Assembly (NCBI RefSeq): GCF_000725125.1
Contig: NZ_JFCB01000007.1
Span: forward strand, 62,001-126,000
Length of the DNA stretch: 64,000 bases
Direction: 5' to 3'
From: Streptomyces toyocaensis
GTDB taxonomy: Bacteria > Actinomycetota > Actinomycetes > Streptomycetales > Streptomycetaceae
This document shows, one piece after another, positions 6,910-14,868 of the stretch (within the stretch, counting starts at the first letter, position 1; each line of letters starts with the position of its first letter). The translations under genes and the position numbers were made by a program. The notes under the pieces were generated by a model. It did not search any database. It was not told the origin of the DNA and was given only the letters and a program-made list of their open reading frames with translations.

Positions 6910-7152
6910 ATGACCGACACGCCAGGACTCCCGCTGTATCGGTGGCAGGAAGTCGCCGCAGACCTTCGCGAGCAGATCAAGAGCGGACGCCTGCCGGTCG
7001 GTGCTCGGCTCCCTGGTGAACGACTCCTGTGCGAGGAGTACGGCGCAGCCCTCGGCACTGTCCGTCGAGCCGTGCGGGAGTTGAAGGAAGAGGGCCTGAT
7101 CGCGTCCCTGCCCGCCAAGGGGACGTACGTCCTGGCGAAGCCCCAGGCGTAG
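6910..7152 (+). CDS. Short GntR-type winged-helix regulator without effector domain
   Basis: 80 residues from the ATG at 6910; longer in-frame starts add only arginine/proline-rich sequence. It is a complete GntR DNA-binding domain: YRWQEVAADLREQIKSGRL, LPGERLLCEEYGAALGTVRRAVRELKEEGLI, then the wing LPAKGTYVLA. There is no C-terminal ligand domain; full GntR proteins are about three times longer. In Streptomyces integrative elements, GntR proteins such as KorSA of pSAM2 act as transfer or excision repressors. The 10 bp repeats upstream probably bind it. Confidence 0.75.
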   Translation: MTDTPGLPLYRWQEVAADLREQIKSGRLPVGARLPGERLLCEEYGAALGTVRRAVRELKEEGLIASLPAKGTYVLAKPQA

Positions 7153-7183
7153 GCGAGAGCTTGCCTGAGAGGCGCCGAGGGTG

Positions 7184-7337
7184 GCGGCCGAAGCTACTGC
7201 GAGGAGCGACGGAGGAGCGACGGCAGTCCTGTGCGTCGGCGAGCGTGAAGGCGACGGCGGTAAGCCTCCAGGGGCGAAGTCGTCAGCCGTCTTCGGCTCG
7301 CATCCTCACCCCTCGAACCTTCCTGCCGTCGTAGGAA
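7184..7337. repeat. Control-like region B, upstream half, paralogous to 895-1072
   Basis: The intergenic stretch between the GntR gene and the integrase 3' end. It repeats the ordered words of the region near 0.9-1.07 kb: CCGAAGCT, GTGCGTCGGCG, GCGACGGCGGTA (7251-7262) and AGGGGCGAAGTCGTC (7270-7284), then leads into dyad repeats. No convincing reading frame is present. Confidence 0.55.
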
Positions 7338-7433
7338 GAGGTGAGGTGGCAGCCCGTCGGACGGGGTGGGTTTCCCTCCCGCTACCGAGACCGTAAGAGG
7401 TGAGGTGGTGGCCCGTGCGACGGGGTGTGTTTC
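7338..7433. repeat. Dyad repeat cluster B, two copies
   Basis: Copies at 7338-7374 and 7397-7433 match the consensus of the cluster at 1073-1409, with centres CCCGT-CGG-ACGGG and CCCGT-GCG-ACGGG. Here they are non-coding, which argues that the DNA (or RNA) sequence, and not a peptide, is conserved. Confidence 0.8.
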
Positions 7434-7447
7434 ACCCGAGCATGACG

Positions 7448-7478
7448 AGACCCCGCCAGCGAGTGACTGACGGGGTCT
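7448..7478 (-). terminator. Terminator downstream of the integrase gene
   Basis: AGACCCCG (7448-7455) pairs perfectly with CGGGGTCT (7471-7478). It lies just past the integrase stop at 7517 on the minus strand. Confidence 0.6.
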
Positions 7479-7516
7479 GCGTAGGGTGACGGCCGGCTGA
7501 GCTGTCCGTAGTCGGC

Positions 7517-9178
7517 TCAGCCGTTGGCGGCCCTCACCTTCCGGTGCATGTTGGCCGGGGTGACGATGGCGACGCGTCCGAAGTGGGCACGCATGGTCGC
7601 CTCGGTCTCGTCGGCGTTCGCCTCGGGCAGGTCCACCAGGGGCAGCACCGTAGGCAGCTCCTCGCGGTGAACGATGACCTTGACCCGCGCGGTGATCAGC
7701 TCCGCGTTCCGCTCGGCGTCCGTGGTGAGCGTCGCCCACTTCTCGGCGTAGGTCTGGCCGGTCGGGACCTCTTCCCACCGGTCCGGGGTGGACGGCTTGG
7801 AACGCAGCTCCTTGCGACGCTCCAGGAGGGGCTTCACGTCAGCCGCGTACTCGTCGTCATCGTCGTACAGACCGGCCGCACGGTCCTTACGGAGAGACGT
7901 CAGGCGACGCTCGATGGTCGTCAGCTCCTTGTCGTGGTTCTCGCCCGGAACGAACACCCGCCTGACGATCTCGGCGTTCCCCACGGCAGTCAGGAAGCGG
8001 GAGGTAACCAGGGCGTCGAGCTTGTTCGCGTTGATGCTCTTGGAGTTCCCGCACCCCATGCCCGCCTTGTTGTACGAGCTGCACCGGTAGGCCGTGTGGT
8101 TGGGGTTGGTTCGGGGGTTCCGGTACCAGGGACGGCCGCACTCGCACTCGACCACGCCGAGGAGGAGCGCGCGACCGAGGCGGTTCGCCTGCCGCTTCAC
8201 GGCCTTCTCGTCGAGCTTGGACTGAAGGGCGGTGAAGTCCTCTTCGGAGATCAGGGCCGCGGCACGCTGAAGTGGGGTGACGCCGTCCTCGGCCAGCACC
8301 AGCTCAGTGCGCTTGACCGTCTCCCCCTCGTCGTTCGTGCGCGTCACTTCGTGGTAGGAGCGGCCCAGGATCACCTCAGAGCGCAGGATCGCCGACACGT
8401 CCTTGCCCGCCCAGGTGGCACCCTTCGGAGCCTTGTCCTTGCGCATGAGCTGAGCATCCTTGGCCTTCGGGTGCCCCTCCTTGTTCAGCCACTCCGCTAC
8501 GGCGTTCGCCGTCTTCCCCTCCTTCAGGATCATGCGGACCATGCCCCGCACGATCTTCGCCGTGGCTACGCCGGTCTCGTCGGGAACCAGCACGAACCCT
8601 TCGCCGTCCTCGGCAGGCTCTGCGCGGTAGCCGTAGGGAGGCGTGCTGCCCGCGTACCGGCCCACCTTCGCCAGGTGTCGCCGAGAGCTGCGCTGCCTCG
8701 CCCGGATGCGCTCCAGCTCGCCCTCGGCGAACGCTGCCAGGATGTTGAAGAGGAGCCGCCCCGACTCGGTCGTCAGGTCGAAACCATCGTCAGTGGTGGC
8801 GAGCATCCGGCCGTTGTCCCGGCACCAACGCTCCAGGGCGGTTACGTGGTGCACCTGCCGGGAGAACCGGTCCAGCTTCCAGGCGCACATGATGTCCCAC
8901 TCGCCAGCGCGCGAACGGTTCCACGCCAGCTCCTGCTCGGCCTTCGATGCCCGCAGATTCCCGATGGTGTCGGGCAGCCACGCGGAGAACGAGGGACGGT
9001 CCCAGGGGGCCATGGAGCCGGACACGTTCACGTCCTCGACCCATCCGACGATCCGGTGACCCCTGTACTCCGCCCAACGCTCGATGTCCTCGCGCTGCCT
9101 CTCGATGCTGGTGGAGTTCTCGCCGTCGCGGGAGAGTCGCAGGATGCCGAGTACGCGCTTCGGGGCAGGGGTGCTCAT
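7517..9178 (-). CDS. Large serine recombinase (site-specific integrase)
   Basis: 553 residues. The catalytic domain occupies about residues 8-165: nucleophile Ser16 in LRLSRDGENSTSIERQ, the DRFSR motif and the AEGELERIRAR helix. A recombinase domain follows (GSTPPYGYRAEPAEDGEGF onwards). About residues 345-390 form a zinc ribbon with four cysteines (ECECGRPWYR and YRCSSYNKAGMGCGNSKS). A charged helical segment, probably coiled coil, follows at 410-470. It would catalyse attP x attB integration and, with a directionality factor, excision. The excisionase-like gene at 4900 is a candidate partner. All key residues are intact. Confidence 0.95.
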   Translation of the reverse strand: MSTPAPKRVLGILRLSRDGENSTSIERQREDIERWAEYRGHRIVGWVEDVNVSGSMAPWDRPSFSAWLPDTIGNLRASKAEQELAWNRSRAGEWDIMCAWKLDRFSRQVHHVTALERWCRDNGRMLATTDDGFDLTTESGRLLFNILAAFAEGELERIRARQRSSRRHLAKVGRYAGSTPPYGYRAEPAEDGEGFVLVPDETGVATAKIVRGMVRMILKEGKTANAVAEWLNKEGHPKAKDAQLMRKDKAPKGATWAGKDVSAILRSEVILGRSYHEVTRTNDEGETVKRTELVLAEDGVTPLQRAAALISEEDFTALQSKLDEKAVKRQANRLGRALLLGVVECECGRPWYRNPRTNPNHTAYRCSSYNKAGMGCGNSKSINANKLDALVTSRFLTAVGNAEIVRRVFVPGENHDKELTTIERRLTSLRKDRAAGLYDDDDEYAADVKPLLERRKELRSKPSTPDRWEEVPTGQTYAEKWATLTTDAERNAELITARVKVIVHREELPTVLPLVDLPEANADETEATMRAHFGRVAIVTPANMHRKVRAANG

Positions 9179-9265
9179 GCTGGGGTGTCCTTCGAGTGTC
9201 TGTGCGCTTCAAGGGTGAGGGAGGGGGAGGGGCCAACCGAAGCCGACCCCTCCGTGATGCTGGTC

Positions 9266-10225
9266 TCAGGCGGTCCGGGCCAGGGGCTCATCCGGGGGCG
9301 CAGCGAACGACGTGACCATGACCTCTTGATCAGCCCACCGGCCGAAGCTGAAGTGCTCGGCGCAGATGATCGTCAGGTGTCCGGGGCGCTTCGGCGTCCG
9401 ACGCACTCGCTTGACCGTCATCATGGTTCCGGCGGGGGTCACCACTCGGTCGCCGGGCTCCAGGTACACAGCCTCGACCGGCAGGAGAACAGCGGGAGCG
9501 GGCTCCTCGGCCGTCTCGGCGGCGTGCGGCTCCTCGACGGCCGGAACGTCCTCGGGGGTCTCCTCGACCGTCTCAGCCCCGGTCACGCGCTCGGCAGGCT
9601 TCACCGTGCGCTCGAAGCGCGTACCTGGGTACACAGTCACGGCGCACTGAGCAACGGCACCAGTCAGGGCCCGGAAGGCGTAGCAGACGCGGTACTGAGA
9701 GAGGCTGCTCTCTACCCGCTCGACACGCACCACGGTCGCCTCACCATCGGCGAAGTGCAGCACGTCCCCCTCGGCCAGGTTCTCGGCACGGACGCCCTCC
9801 GTGGGCACCACTCGCACGCGGACGTACTCACCCACGGCGTACTCAGCATCGAGGTTGAAGCCGAGTTCACGGGAGGACTCGGAGGAGAGTTCAACGGACA
9901 CGGTCTGTGCGTCGGTGTCGACGGAGACAGAGACGATCTCCCGCTCTTCCCGCATGGTGTCGGTCGTGATGACCATGCCGGGCTTCAGGTCGCGGGCAGG
10001 GAAGAGCTCCCACACACCCTCGCCGTAAATGCGCTCGACGTGCCGCTGAGCAAGTTCCTTCACGTCCATCAGGCGACGGCCACCGAAGGTGAAGCCGAGA
10101 CCGACCACCGTCCCGATCCACGCACCACCCGTAGCTTCCTTGCGCGCCGTAGCGATGCGCTGCCCGTTGGCGTTGGTGGCGAAGTAGCTACCGGCCGAGT
10201 CCTTGTGCCACTGAAGGTTGTCCAC
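9266..10225 (-). CDS. Unknown protein with three repeated beta modules
   Basis: 319 residues, ATG start at 10225, 87 bp upstream of the integrase gene and in the same direction. Three similar segments recur: DLKPGMVITTDTMREEREIV, NLAEGDVLHFADGEATVVRV and YLEPGDRVVTPAGTMMTVKR. Each is an L/Y-x-PG/EG-D/M-V turn followed by paired strands, so the protein looks like tandem small beta-barrels. A glutamate/proline-rich linker lies at about 205-240. No enzymatic motif is present. Its position suggests an integration or host-interaction role, but nothing proves this. Confidence 0.55.
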   Translation of the reverse strand: MDNLQWHKDSAGSYFATNANGQRIATARKEATGGAWIGTVVGLGFTFGGRRLMDVKELAQRHVERIYGEGVWELFPARDLKPGMVITTDTMREEREIVSVSVDTDAQTVSVELSSESSRELGFNLDAEYAVGEYVRVRVVPTEGVRAENLAEGDVLHFADGEATVVRVERVESSLSQYRVCYAFRALTGAVAQCAVTVYPGTRFERTVKPAERVTGAETVEETPEDVPAVEEPHAAETAEEPAPAVLLPVEAVYLEPGDRVVTPAGTMMTVKRVRRTPKRPGHLTIICAEHFSFGRWADQEVMVTSFAAPPDEPLARTA

Positions 10226-10445
10226 TGTGCTGCCCTTCGGTCCTGGTCAGAGCCCCTGTGGCTCCGATCTCAGGCCGTTGTGCACTTGGACTTTCCCGCT
10301 GGGGCGGCACGGGTGGGCGCAGCGGCACCCCGCCAACGCCGGGCTGCGCGACCACCCCCCGGCCAAGCCCCACGCAGGGCACCCCGTGAGCGCCGGGGCC
10401 GCACCGCACCCCCCGGCCCCCACAGGGTCACGCACCCGCACAGGG

Positions 10446-11042
10446 TCACGCAGCCATGTGCCCCAGATCGTTCCACGTCTCGATCGCCGGCTCCCCGTAC
10501 GCCCACCCCAGCACCGACAGCGACGTCGGGTTCAACCGGACTCGCGCCGCGAAGTCCAGCGGCAGCCCCAGCCACCGCGCCCCGATCGACCGCAGAATGT
10601 GCCCGTGGGCGAAGACCAGCACGTCACGGTCTGCGGACCGGGCCCAGCCCACCACCTCGTCCGCACGGGCGGTGACCTCCGCCAGGCTCTCGCCCCCGGG
10701 CACCCCGTCCCGCCAGATCAGCCAGCCGGGCCGGGCCGCCTGTATCTCCGCCGGGGTCATCCCCTCGTACGCCCCGTAGTCCCACTCCATGAGCGTGTCC
10801 CAGTTCTCGGCGCGGTCACCGAACCCGGCCAGCTCGCACGTCTCCCGCGCCCGGACCAGCGGGCTGGTGCGCACCTCGACGCCCGGCAGCCCGTCGAACG
10901 GCGCCCGGTGCAGGCGCTCGCCCAGCAGCCCGGCGCCCCGCCTGCCCTCCTCCAGGAGCGGTACGTCGGTCCTGCCGGTGTGCTTGCCGGACAGCGACCA
11001 CTGCGTCTGTCCGTGCCGGGCCAGCAGGATGCGCGGTGCCAT
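10446..11042 (-). CDS. Histidine phosphatase family protein
   Basis: 198 residues with the phosphoglycerate-mutase-like fold. The [11 protein letters not shown] motif near residue 6 carries the phospho-accepting histidine, SPLVRARET carries the second arginine, [10 protein letters not shown] the acid and VFAHGHILR the second histidine. Members hydrolyse phosphate esters of small molecules; the substrate here is unknown. It is the first chromosomal-type gene right of the integrated element. No operon partner is visible. Confidence 0.9.
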   Translation of the reverse strand: MAPRILLARHGQTQWSLSGKHTGRTDVPLLEEGRRGAGLLGERLHRAPFDGLPGVEVRTSPLVRARETCELAGFGDRAENWDTLMEWDYGAYEGMTPAEIQAARPGWLIWRDGVPGGESLAEVTARADEVVGWARSADRDVLVFAHGHILRSIGARWLGLPLDFAARVRLNPTSLSVLGWAYGEPAIETWNDLGHMAA

Positions 11043-11226
11043 GGGGTACCTTCCGTGGAATTCGCAGGCGGGAGGTCCCCATCATCGCGTACCCCGGCCG
11101 GGGGCAACCCCGGGGGAGATCTTTGCGTCTATCGGTGCCGAGGGCGTCTCACGGGGGGATACGCCCACACCGTAGAGTGAACGGCCGCCGACAAGCGGCG
11201 CGCGAGGACGAAGGGGGAGCGATCGG

Positions 11227-12186
11227 ATGCCGCACACCGAGACACCGGGCACCGAGGCGGTCCCGGCGACCCGGCTGCGCTGGTGGACCGAGCTGCCGCT
11301 CATCCTCCTGGTGTACGCCTGCTACTCGGCGGGGCGGCTGGTCGTCCGGGGTGACGTCGCCGACGCCGTGGACCACGGGCTGGCGATCCTGCGTATAGAG
11401 AAGGCGTTGTTCCTCAACGCCGAGCACCCGCTGAACCGTCTCTTCACCCGCGAACCGTGGATAGGGATACCCGCCGACTTCTGGTACGCGTCGCTGCACT
11501 ACCTGGTGACCCCGGCGATCCTCGTCTGGCTGTTCCGGTCCCGCGCGGTGCGCTACCGCGCGGCCCGCACCTGGCTGATGACCTCCACGTTCATCGGCCT
11601 GATCGGTTTCACCCTCCTGCCCACCTGCCCGCCCCGGCTGCTCGACGCGAGCCACGGCTTCGTCGACACGATGGCGCACTACAGCGCGTACGGCTGGTGG
11701 GGCGGCGAGGCGAGCGCCCCGCGCGGGCTCGGCGGCATGACCAACCAGTACGCCGCGATGCCGAGCCTGCACGTGGGCTGGGCGCTGTGGTGCGGCGTGA
11801 TCCTCTGGAAGTACGGGCGCACGCGCCTGACGAGGACCGCCGCCGTCGTCTACCCGCTGGTGACCACGATCGTGGTGATGGGCACCGCGAACCACTACTT
11901 CCTCGACGCGGCGGCGGGCGCCGCCGTCATGGGCGCCGGCCTGCTGCTGGCCCCCCTCGTGATGCGGTACGCGGACCTGGCGAAGGCCCGGTACCTGCCC
12001 CGCACCGCACCCGTCCCGGCGGGCCCGTCCGGCACACCGTCCTCGATTGTCAGTGCCGGATGCGAGACTTCCGCGGGTGAGCGAATTCCACGGCAGCGGC
12101 ACCACGAGTCGCGGTACGGAGCAGGGGCCGAACCGGGTGCCTCCCCCTCGGACGCGGGGGAAGGGGCTCCGGCACCGGCTCGCTGA
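11227..12186 (+). CDS. PAP2-family membrane phosphatase
   Basis: 319 residues; the ATG is preceded by AGGGGGAGCGATCGG. About six hydrophobic helices are visible. The phosphatase signature motifs are MPSLHVGWALW (histidine motif) and NHYFLDAAAG (second histidine plus aspartate), as in PAP2_3/inositol-phosphorylceramide-synthase-like proteins. It should act on lipid phosphates or phosphodiesters at the membrane. The C-terminal 70 residues are unstructured and overlap the start of the next gene by about 110 bp, so expression may be coupled. The substrate is unknown. Confidence 0.85.
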   Translation: MPHTETPGTEAVPATRLRWWTELPLILLVYACYSAGRLVVRGDVADAVDHGLAILRIEKALFLNAEHPLNRLFTREPWIGIPADFWYASLHYLVTPAILVWLFRSRAVRYRAARTWLMTSTFIGLIGFTLLPTCPPRLLDASHGFVDTMAHYSAYGWWGGEASAPRGLGGMTNQYAAMPSLHVGWALWCGVILWKYGRTRLTRTAAVVYPLVTTIVVMGTANHYFLDAAAGAAVMGAGLLLAPLVMRYADLAKARYLPRTAPVPAGPSGTPSSIVSAGCETSAGERIPRQRHHESRYGAGAEPGASPSDAGEGAPAPAR

Positions 12187-13276
12187 GCTGCGCGGTCCCG
12201 AGGCACCGGCCAAGGCGCTGGACGCGCGCGCCCTGGCCGCCCTCGCCGCCAACCCGGGCTGCAGACGGCGCGCGATCCTCGACGGCGCCGGGGTGGACAA
12301 GGCGGCGCTGGCGAGCGCGCTGGGCTCGCCCTCGGTCTTCGGCCAGTCGCAGTTCGCGTTCGTCCGGGGCAACGCCTTCGAGGCGAAGGTCAAGGCGGAC
12401 GGCGGTACGGAGCTGCTGCGCCTCGCCCACGAGAAGCTGGACCGCGCGGCGGAGCCGCCCGCCGGCGCGCGCGTGCCCGACCTGACCGCGCAGGGCCCCG
12501 AGGGCCGCACGGCCCGTACGGAGCTGGCGCTGCGCGAGGCCGCCGAGGCACCCGGCGCCTGGACGCTGCTGGACCACCCGATGCTCGCGCTGGACGTCGC
12601 GGGCTCCCCCGCCTTCCTGGAGCCGGACGCGGTCGTGGTGCACCCGGACGGGAGCTGGACGGTCGTGGAGATCAAGTCCTTCCCGATGCTGGACGGCGCC
12701 GCGGACCCGGGGAAGGTGGGCGCGGCGGCCCGCCAGGCGGCGGTGTACGTGCTGGCGCTGGAGCGGGTCGCCGCGCGGCTGGACCCTGCCCCGCGCGTGC
12801 GTCACCGGATCCTGCTGGTGTGTCCCAAGGACTTCTCCAACCTGCCGACCGCGTCCGCCGTGGACGTGCGCAAGCAGCGCGCGGTGACCGCCCGCCAGCT
12901 GGACCGGCTCACCCGCATCGAGGAGATCGCCGACACCCTGCCCGAGGGCACGTGCTTCTCGCCGGAGCTGCCCGCCGAGCGGCTGACCGAGGCCGTGGAG
13001 TCGGTCCCGGCGACCTACGCCCCGGAGTGCCTGTCCGCGTGCGAGCTGGCCTTCCACTGCCGGGACCGCGCCCGCGCGCAGGACATGGTGACGCGCCTGG
13101 GCCGTCCGGTACGGGCCGAGCTGGGCGGTCTGACGACGATCGGGGAGGTGCTGGCGGCGGCCCGCGGGGAGTCCGGTGATCCCGACGACCCCGCGGTGGC
13201 CGCGCTGCGCAGGGCGGCGGCCCTGCGCGCGGAGGCGCTGGAGACGGCCGCGCCGGAGGTGGCCCCTTGTCGCTGA
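12077..13276 (+). CDS. Cas4/AddB-like RecB nuclease with predicted 4Fe-4S cluster
   Basis: 399 residues from the GTG at 12077 (a GTG at 12140 is an alternative). The PD-(D/E)XK core is visible: Asp184 in EPDAVVVHPDG, then Glu198 and Lys200 in VVEIKSF, then the RecB-type QAAVY motif. Four cysteines have the Cas4/AddB iron-sulfur spacing: Cys62 in NPGCRRR, then Cys318-x3-Cys322-x5-Cys328. It is the first of three overlapping genes, with an unknown protein and an SF1 helicase. An end-processing nuclease in DNA repair, replication or defence is inferred. Confidence 0.75.
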   Translation: MSEFHGSGTTSRGTEQGPNRVPPPRTRGKGLRHRLAELRGPEAPAKALDARALAALAANPGCRRRAILDGAGVDKAALASALGSPSVFGQSQFAFVRGNAFEAKVKADGGTELLRLAHEKLDRAAEPPAGARVPDLTAQGPEGRTARTELALREAAEAPGAWTLLDHPMLALDVAGSPAFLEPDAVVVHPDGSWTVVEIKSFPMLDGAADPGKVGAAARQAAVYVLALERVAARLDPAPRVRHRILLVCPKDFSNLPTASAVDVRKQRAVTARQLDRLTRIEEIADTLPEGTCFSPELPAERLTEAVESVPATYAPECLSACELAFHCRDRARAQDMVTRLGRPVRAELGGLTTIGEVLAAARGESGDPDDPAVAALRRAAALRAEALETAAPEVAPCR

Positions 13277-14868
13277 TCTCCACCCTCGCCCGGCTCGAGG
13301 CCGTCCATACCGGCCGCGCCCAGCCCGCCGCCACCGTCCGGCACCGGCACCTGTCCGAGCGTCCCCTGGTCTTCGTGCCGCTCACCACCGCCGGTGAGGC
13401 GGGCGCCCCGCTCGGCGCGCTGGTGGGCACCGACCGGGACGCGCCGCGGCTGCTGGTGGTGCCCCAGCCGCGCGACCGCGAGCTGCGGTTCGCGTTCCTG
13501 GCCGAGCTCGCCGACGTGGTGCTGCCGTACGTCGACGCCTTCGCGGACGCCGTGGAGGCCGCCGAGCGCTCCGAGACCGACCCCGAAACGGGCAAGCGGG
13601 TCAAGGTCGAGGTCGAGCTGTGCGCGGACGCGCCCCAGCTGATCGTGCCGAGCCGGGCCGGCATCGACCTCGTACGGCTGCTGGGGCGCTCGACGCGGTT
13701 CCGGCGCACGGCGGAGCAGGACCCGGAGGCACCGTTCCCGGCGCCGCCCCGGGTACCGCTGCTCGGGCGGTGGCTGACGCACTTCGGGGAGCGGGCGAGG
13801 GTGCCCGGCTCCTCGCTGCTGCTGGCCATGACCGATGTGCTGGGCCGGCACTGGGCGACCGGACAGTCCACGCTGGAGGACCAGCACCTGGGAGCGCTGC
13901 TCGCCTGGATCGCCCCGCCGGAGGGACGCTCGGGTTCCGAGGCCGCGCAGGAGGCCGAGCTCGCCCGGGACGCGGACGGTCAGTTGCTGTGCCCGCCCGC
14001 GGGCCCGGCGACCGATCCGGCGTTCGACAACAAACTGCTCGCCCCGGCCATCGAGCGCTACGACCGCGCCCGTACCGCGCTCGCGGCGGCGGAGGACGGC
14101 CTGGAGGCCGACGACCGCCTGGGCGCCCTGACCGCCGCCGAGCGGGAGGTCCGCGCCCTGGTGGAGAGCCGCACGCTGCCCACCTGGAACGCGGTGTGGC
14201 AGGGCCTCGACCTGCTGCGGGAGCTTCCGCAGGGGGCGCGGGTCGAGGAGCGCTGGACGCGCGACCGCTGGTCCTTCACCGGGCACCGGGACCGGGTGGC
14301 GGCCGGCGAGCCGCCGCAGCCGCGCCGCGACGACGCGGTCACCGCCGCGAACAAGCTCGCCACGCGTGAGCGTGAGCAGGCCCGTCTCGAGGCGCAGGAG
14401 GCGCTCGACGACCCGCTGGTGATGGCGGCCCGGCGGCTGTCCGGGGAGGCGTTCGCGGGCGAGGTGGTCGACGTGGTGATGGCGTACAGCGAGAGCAAGC
14501 GGCCGAGCCCGCGCCCGCTGGTCACCGTCCGCACGGACGACCGCCCGCATCTCGGCGAGCGGGTGCGGGTCCACCGCTCGCTGGGCGGCAAGCCGCAGAC
14601 GGCGGAGTTCGCCGGGTACGAGGAGGGGCCGGAGGGCGGTCTGCTGGTCCTGCGCGTCATGGACAGGATGGGCCGGGGCAAGGAGCCGGAGGAGGGGTCG
14701 GTCCCGGAGAAGGGCGACCGCGTGTGTTTCACGCTGTTCGAGCACGAACCGCGCGGCGGGGCGAAGCTGCCCGACCCGGAGGAGACCCCGTGGACCCATG
14801 GCGGTCCGCCCGGCGAGGAGCCCGTACCGGAGCCCGCCGACCCGGTGACCGAGGAGGACGTGCTGTGA
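13267..14868 (+). CDS. Unknown middle subunit of the nuclease-helicase operon
   Basis: 533 residues from a TTG start with a strong GGAGGTGG just upstream, overlapping the nuclease gene by 10 bp. It is acidic and arginine-rich, with no clear catalytic motif. Residues about 1-140 look alpha/beta. The middle contains long helical stretches (YDRARTALAAAEDGLEADDR), and residues about 410-470 read as beta strands (RPLVTVRTDDRPHLGERVRV). The 4 bp overlap with the helicase gene argues for a stable complex. It could be an adaptor or DNA-binding subunit. I do not recognise a family. Confidence 0.7.
   Translation: MSLISTLARLEAVHTGRAQPAATVRHRHLSERPLVFVPLTTAGEAGAPLGALVGTDRDAPRLLVVPQPRDRELRFAFLAELADVVLPYVDAFADAVEAAERSETDPETGKRVKVEVELCADAPQLIVPSRAGIDLVRLLGRSTRFRRTAEQDPEAPFPAPPRVPLLGRWLTHFGERARVPGSSLLLAMTDVLGRHWATGQSTLEDQHLGALLAWIAPPEGRSGSEAAQEAELARDADGQLLCPPAGPATDPAFDNKLLAPAIERYDRARTALAAAEDGLEADDRLGALTAAEREVRALVESRTLPTWNAVWQGLDLLRELPQGARVEERWTRDRWSFTGHRDRVAAGEPPQPRRDDAVTAANKLATREREQARLEAQEALDDPLVMAARRLSGEAFAGEVVDVVMAYSESKRPSPRPLVTVRTDDRPHLGERVRVHRSLGGKPQTAEFAGYEEGPEGGLLVLRVMDRMGRGKEPEEGSVPEKGDRVCFTLFEHEPRGGAKLPDPEETPWTHGGPPGEEPVPEPADPVTEEDVL

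Larger units (their letters stand above)
1..10240. mobile_element. Right part of an integrated serine-integrase element (AICE-like or phage-satellite-like)
   Basis: A gene block unlike the flanking chromosome. It has a 553-residue serine integrase near its right edge, a coupled operon of small unknowns and DNA-binding proteins, a DUF2637 membrane protein, a GntR regulator and several families of short repeats. The right limit is placed after the gene ending the block (start at 10225), because housekeeping-type genes begin at 10446. The left limit is outside the window. No FtsK-like translocase, relaxase or phage structural gene is visible, so the element type is inferred only. The att sites could not be identified from one junction. 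Confidence 0.7.

Noticed and set aside
7544..10675. A 1043-codon plus-strand frame over the integrase
   Set aside because: It is antisense to the integrase and the beta-module gene, both of which have clear motifs or a binding site. Its composition is that of a reverse-strand shadow.
12077..13276. CRISPR adaptation Cas4
   Set aside because: The nuclease and cysteine pattern fit Cas4, but no cas1, cas2 or repeats are in the window. The coupled SF1 helicase points to end-processing instead.
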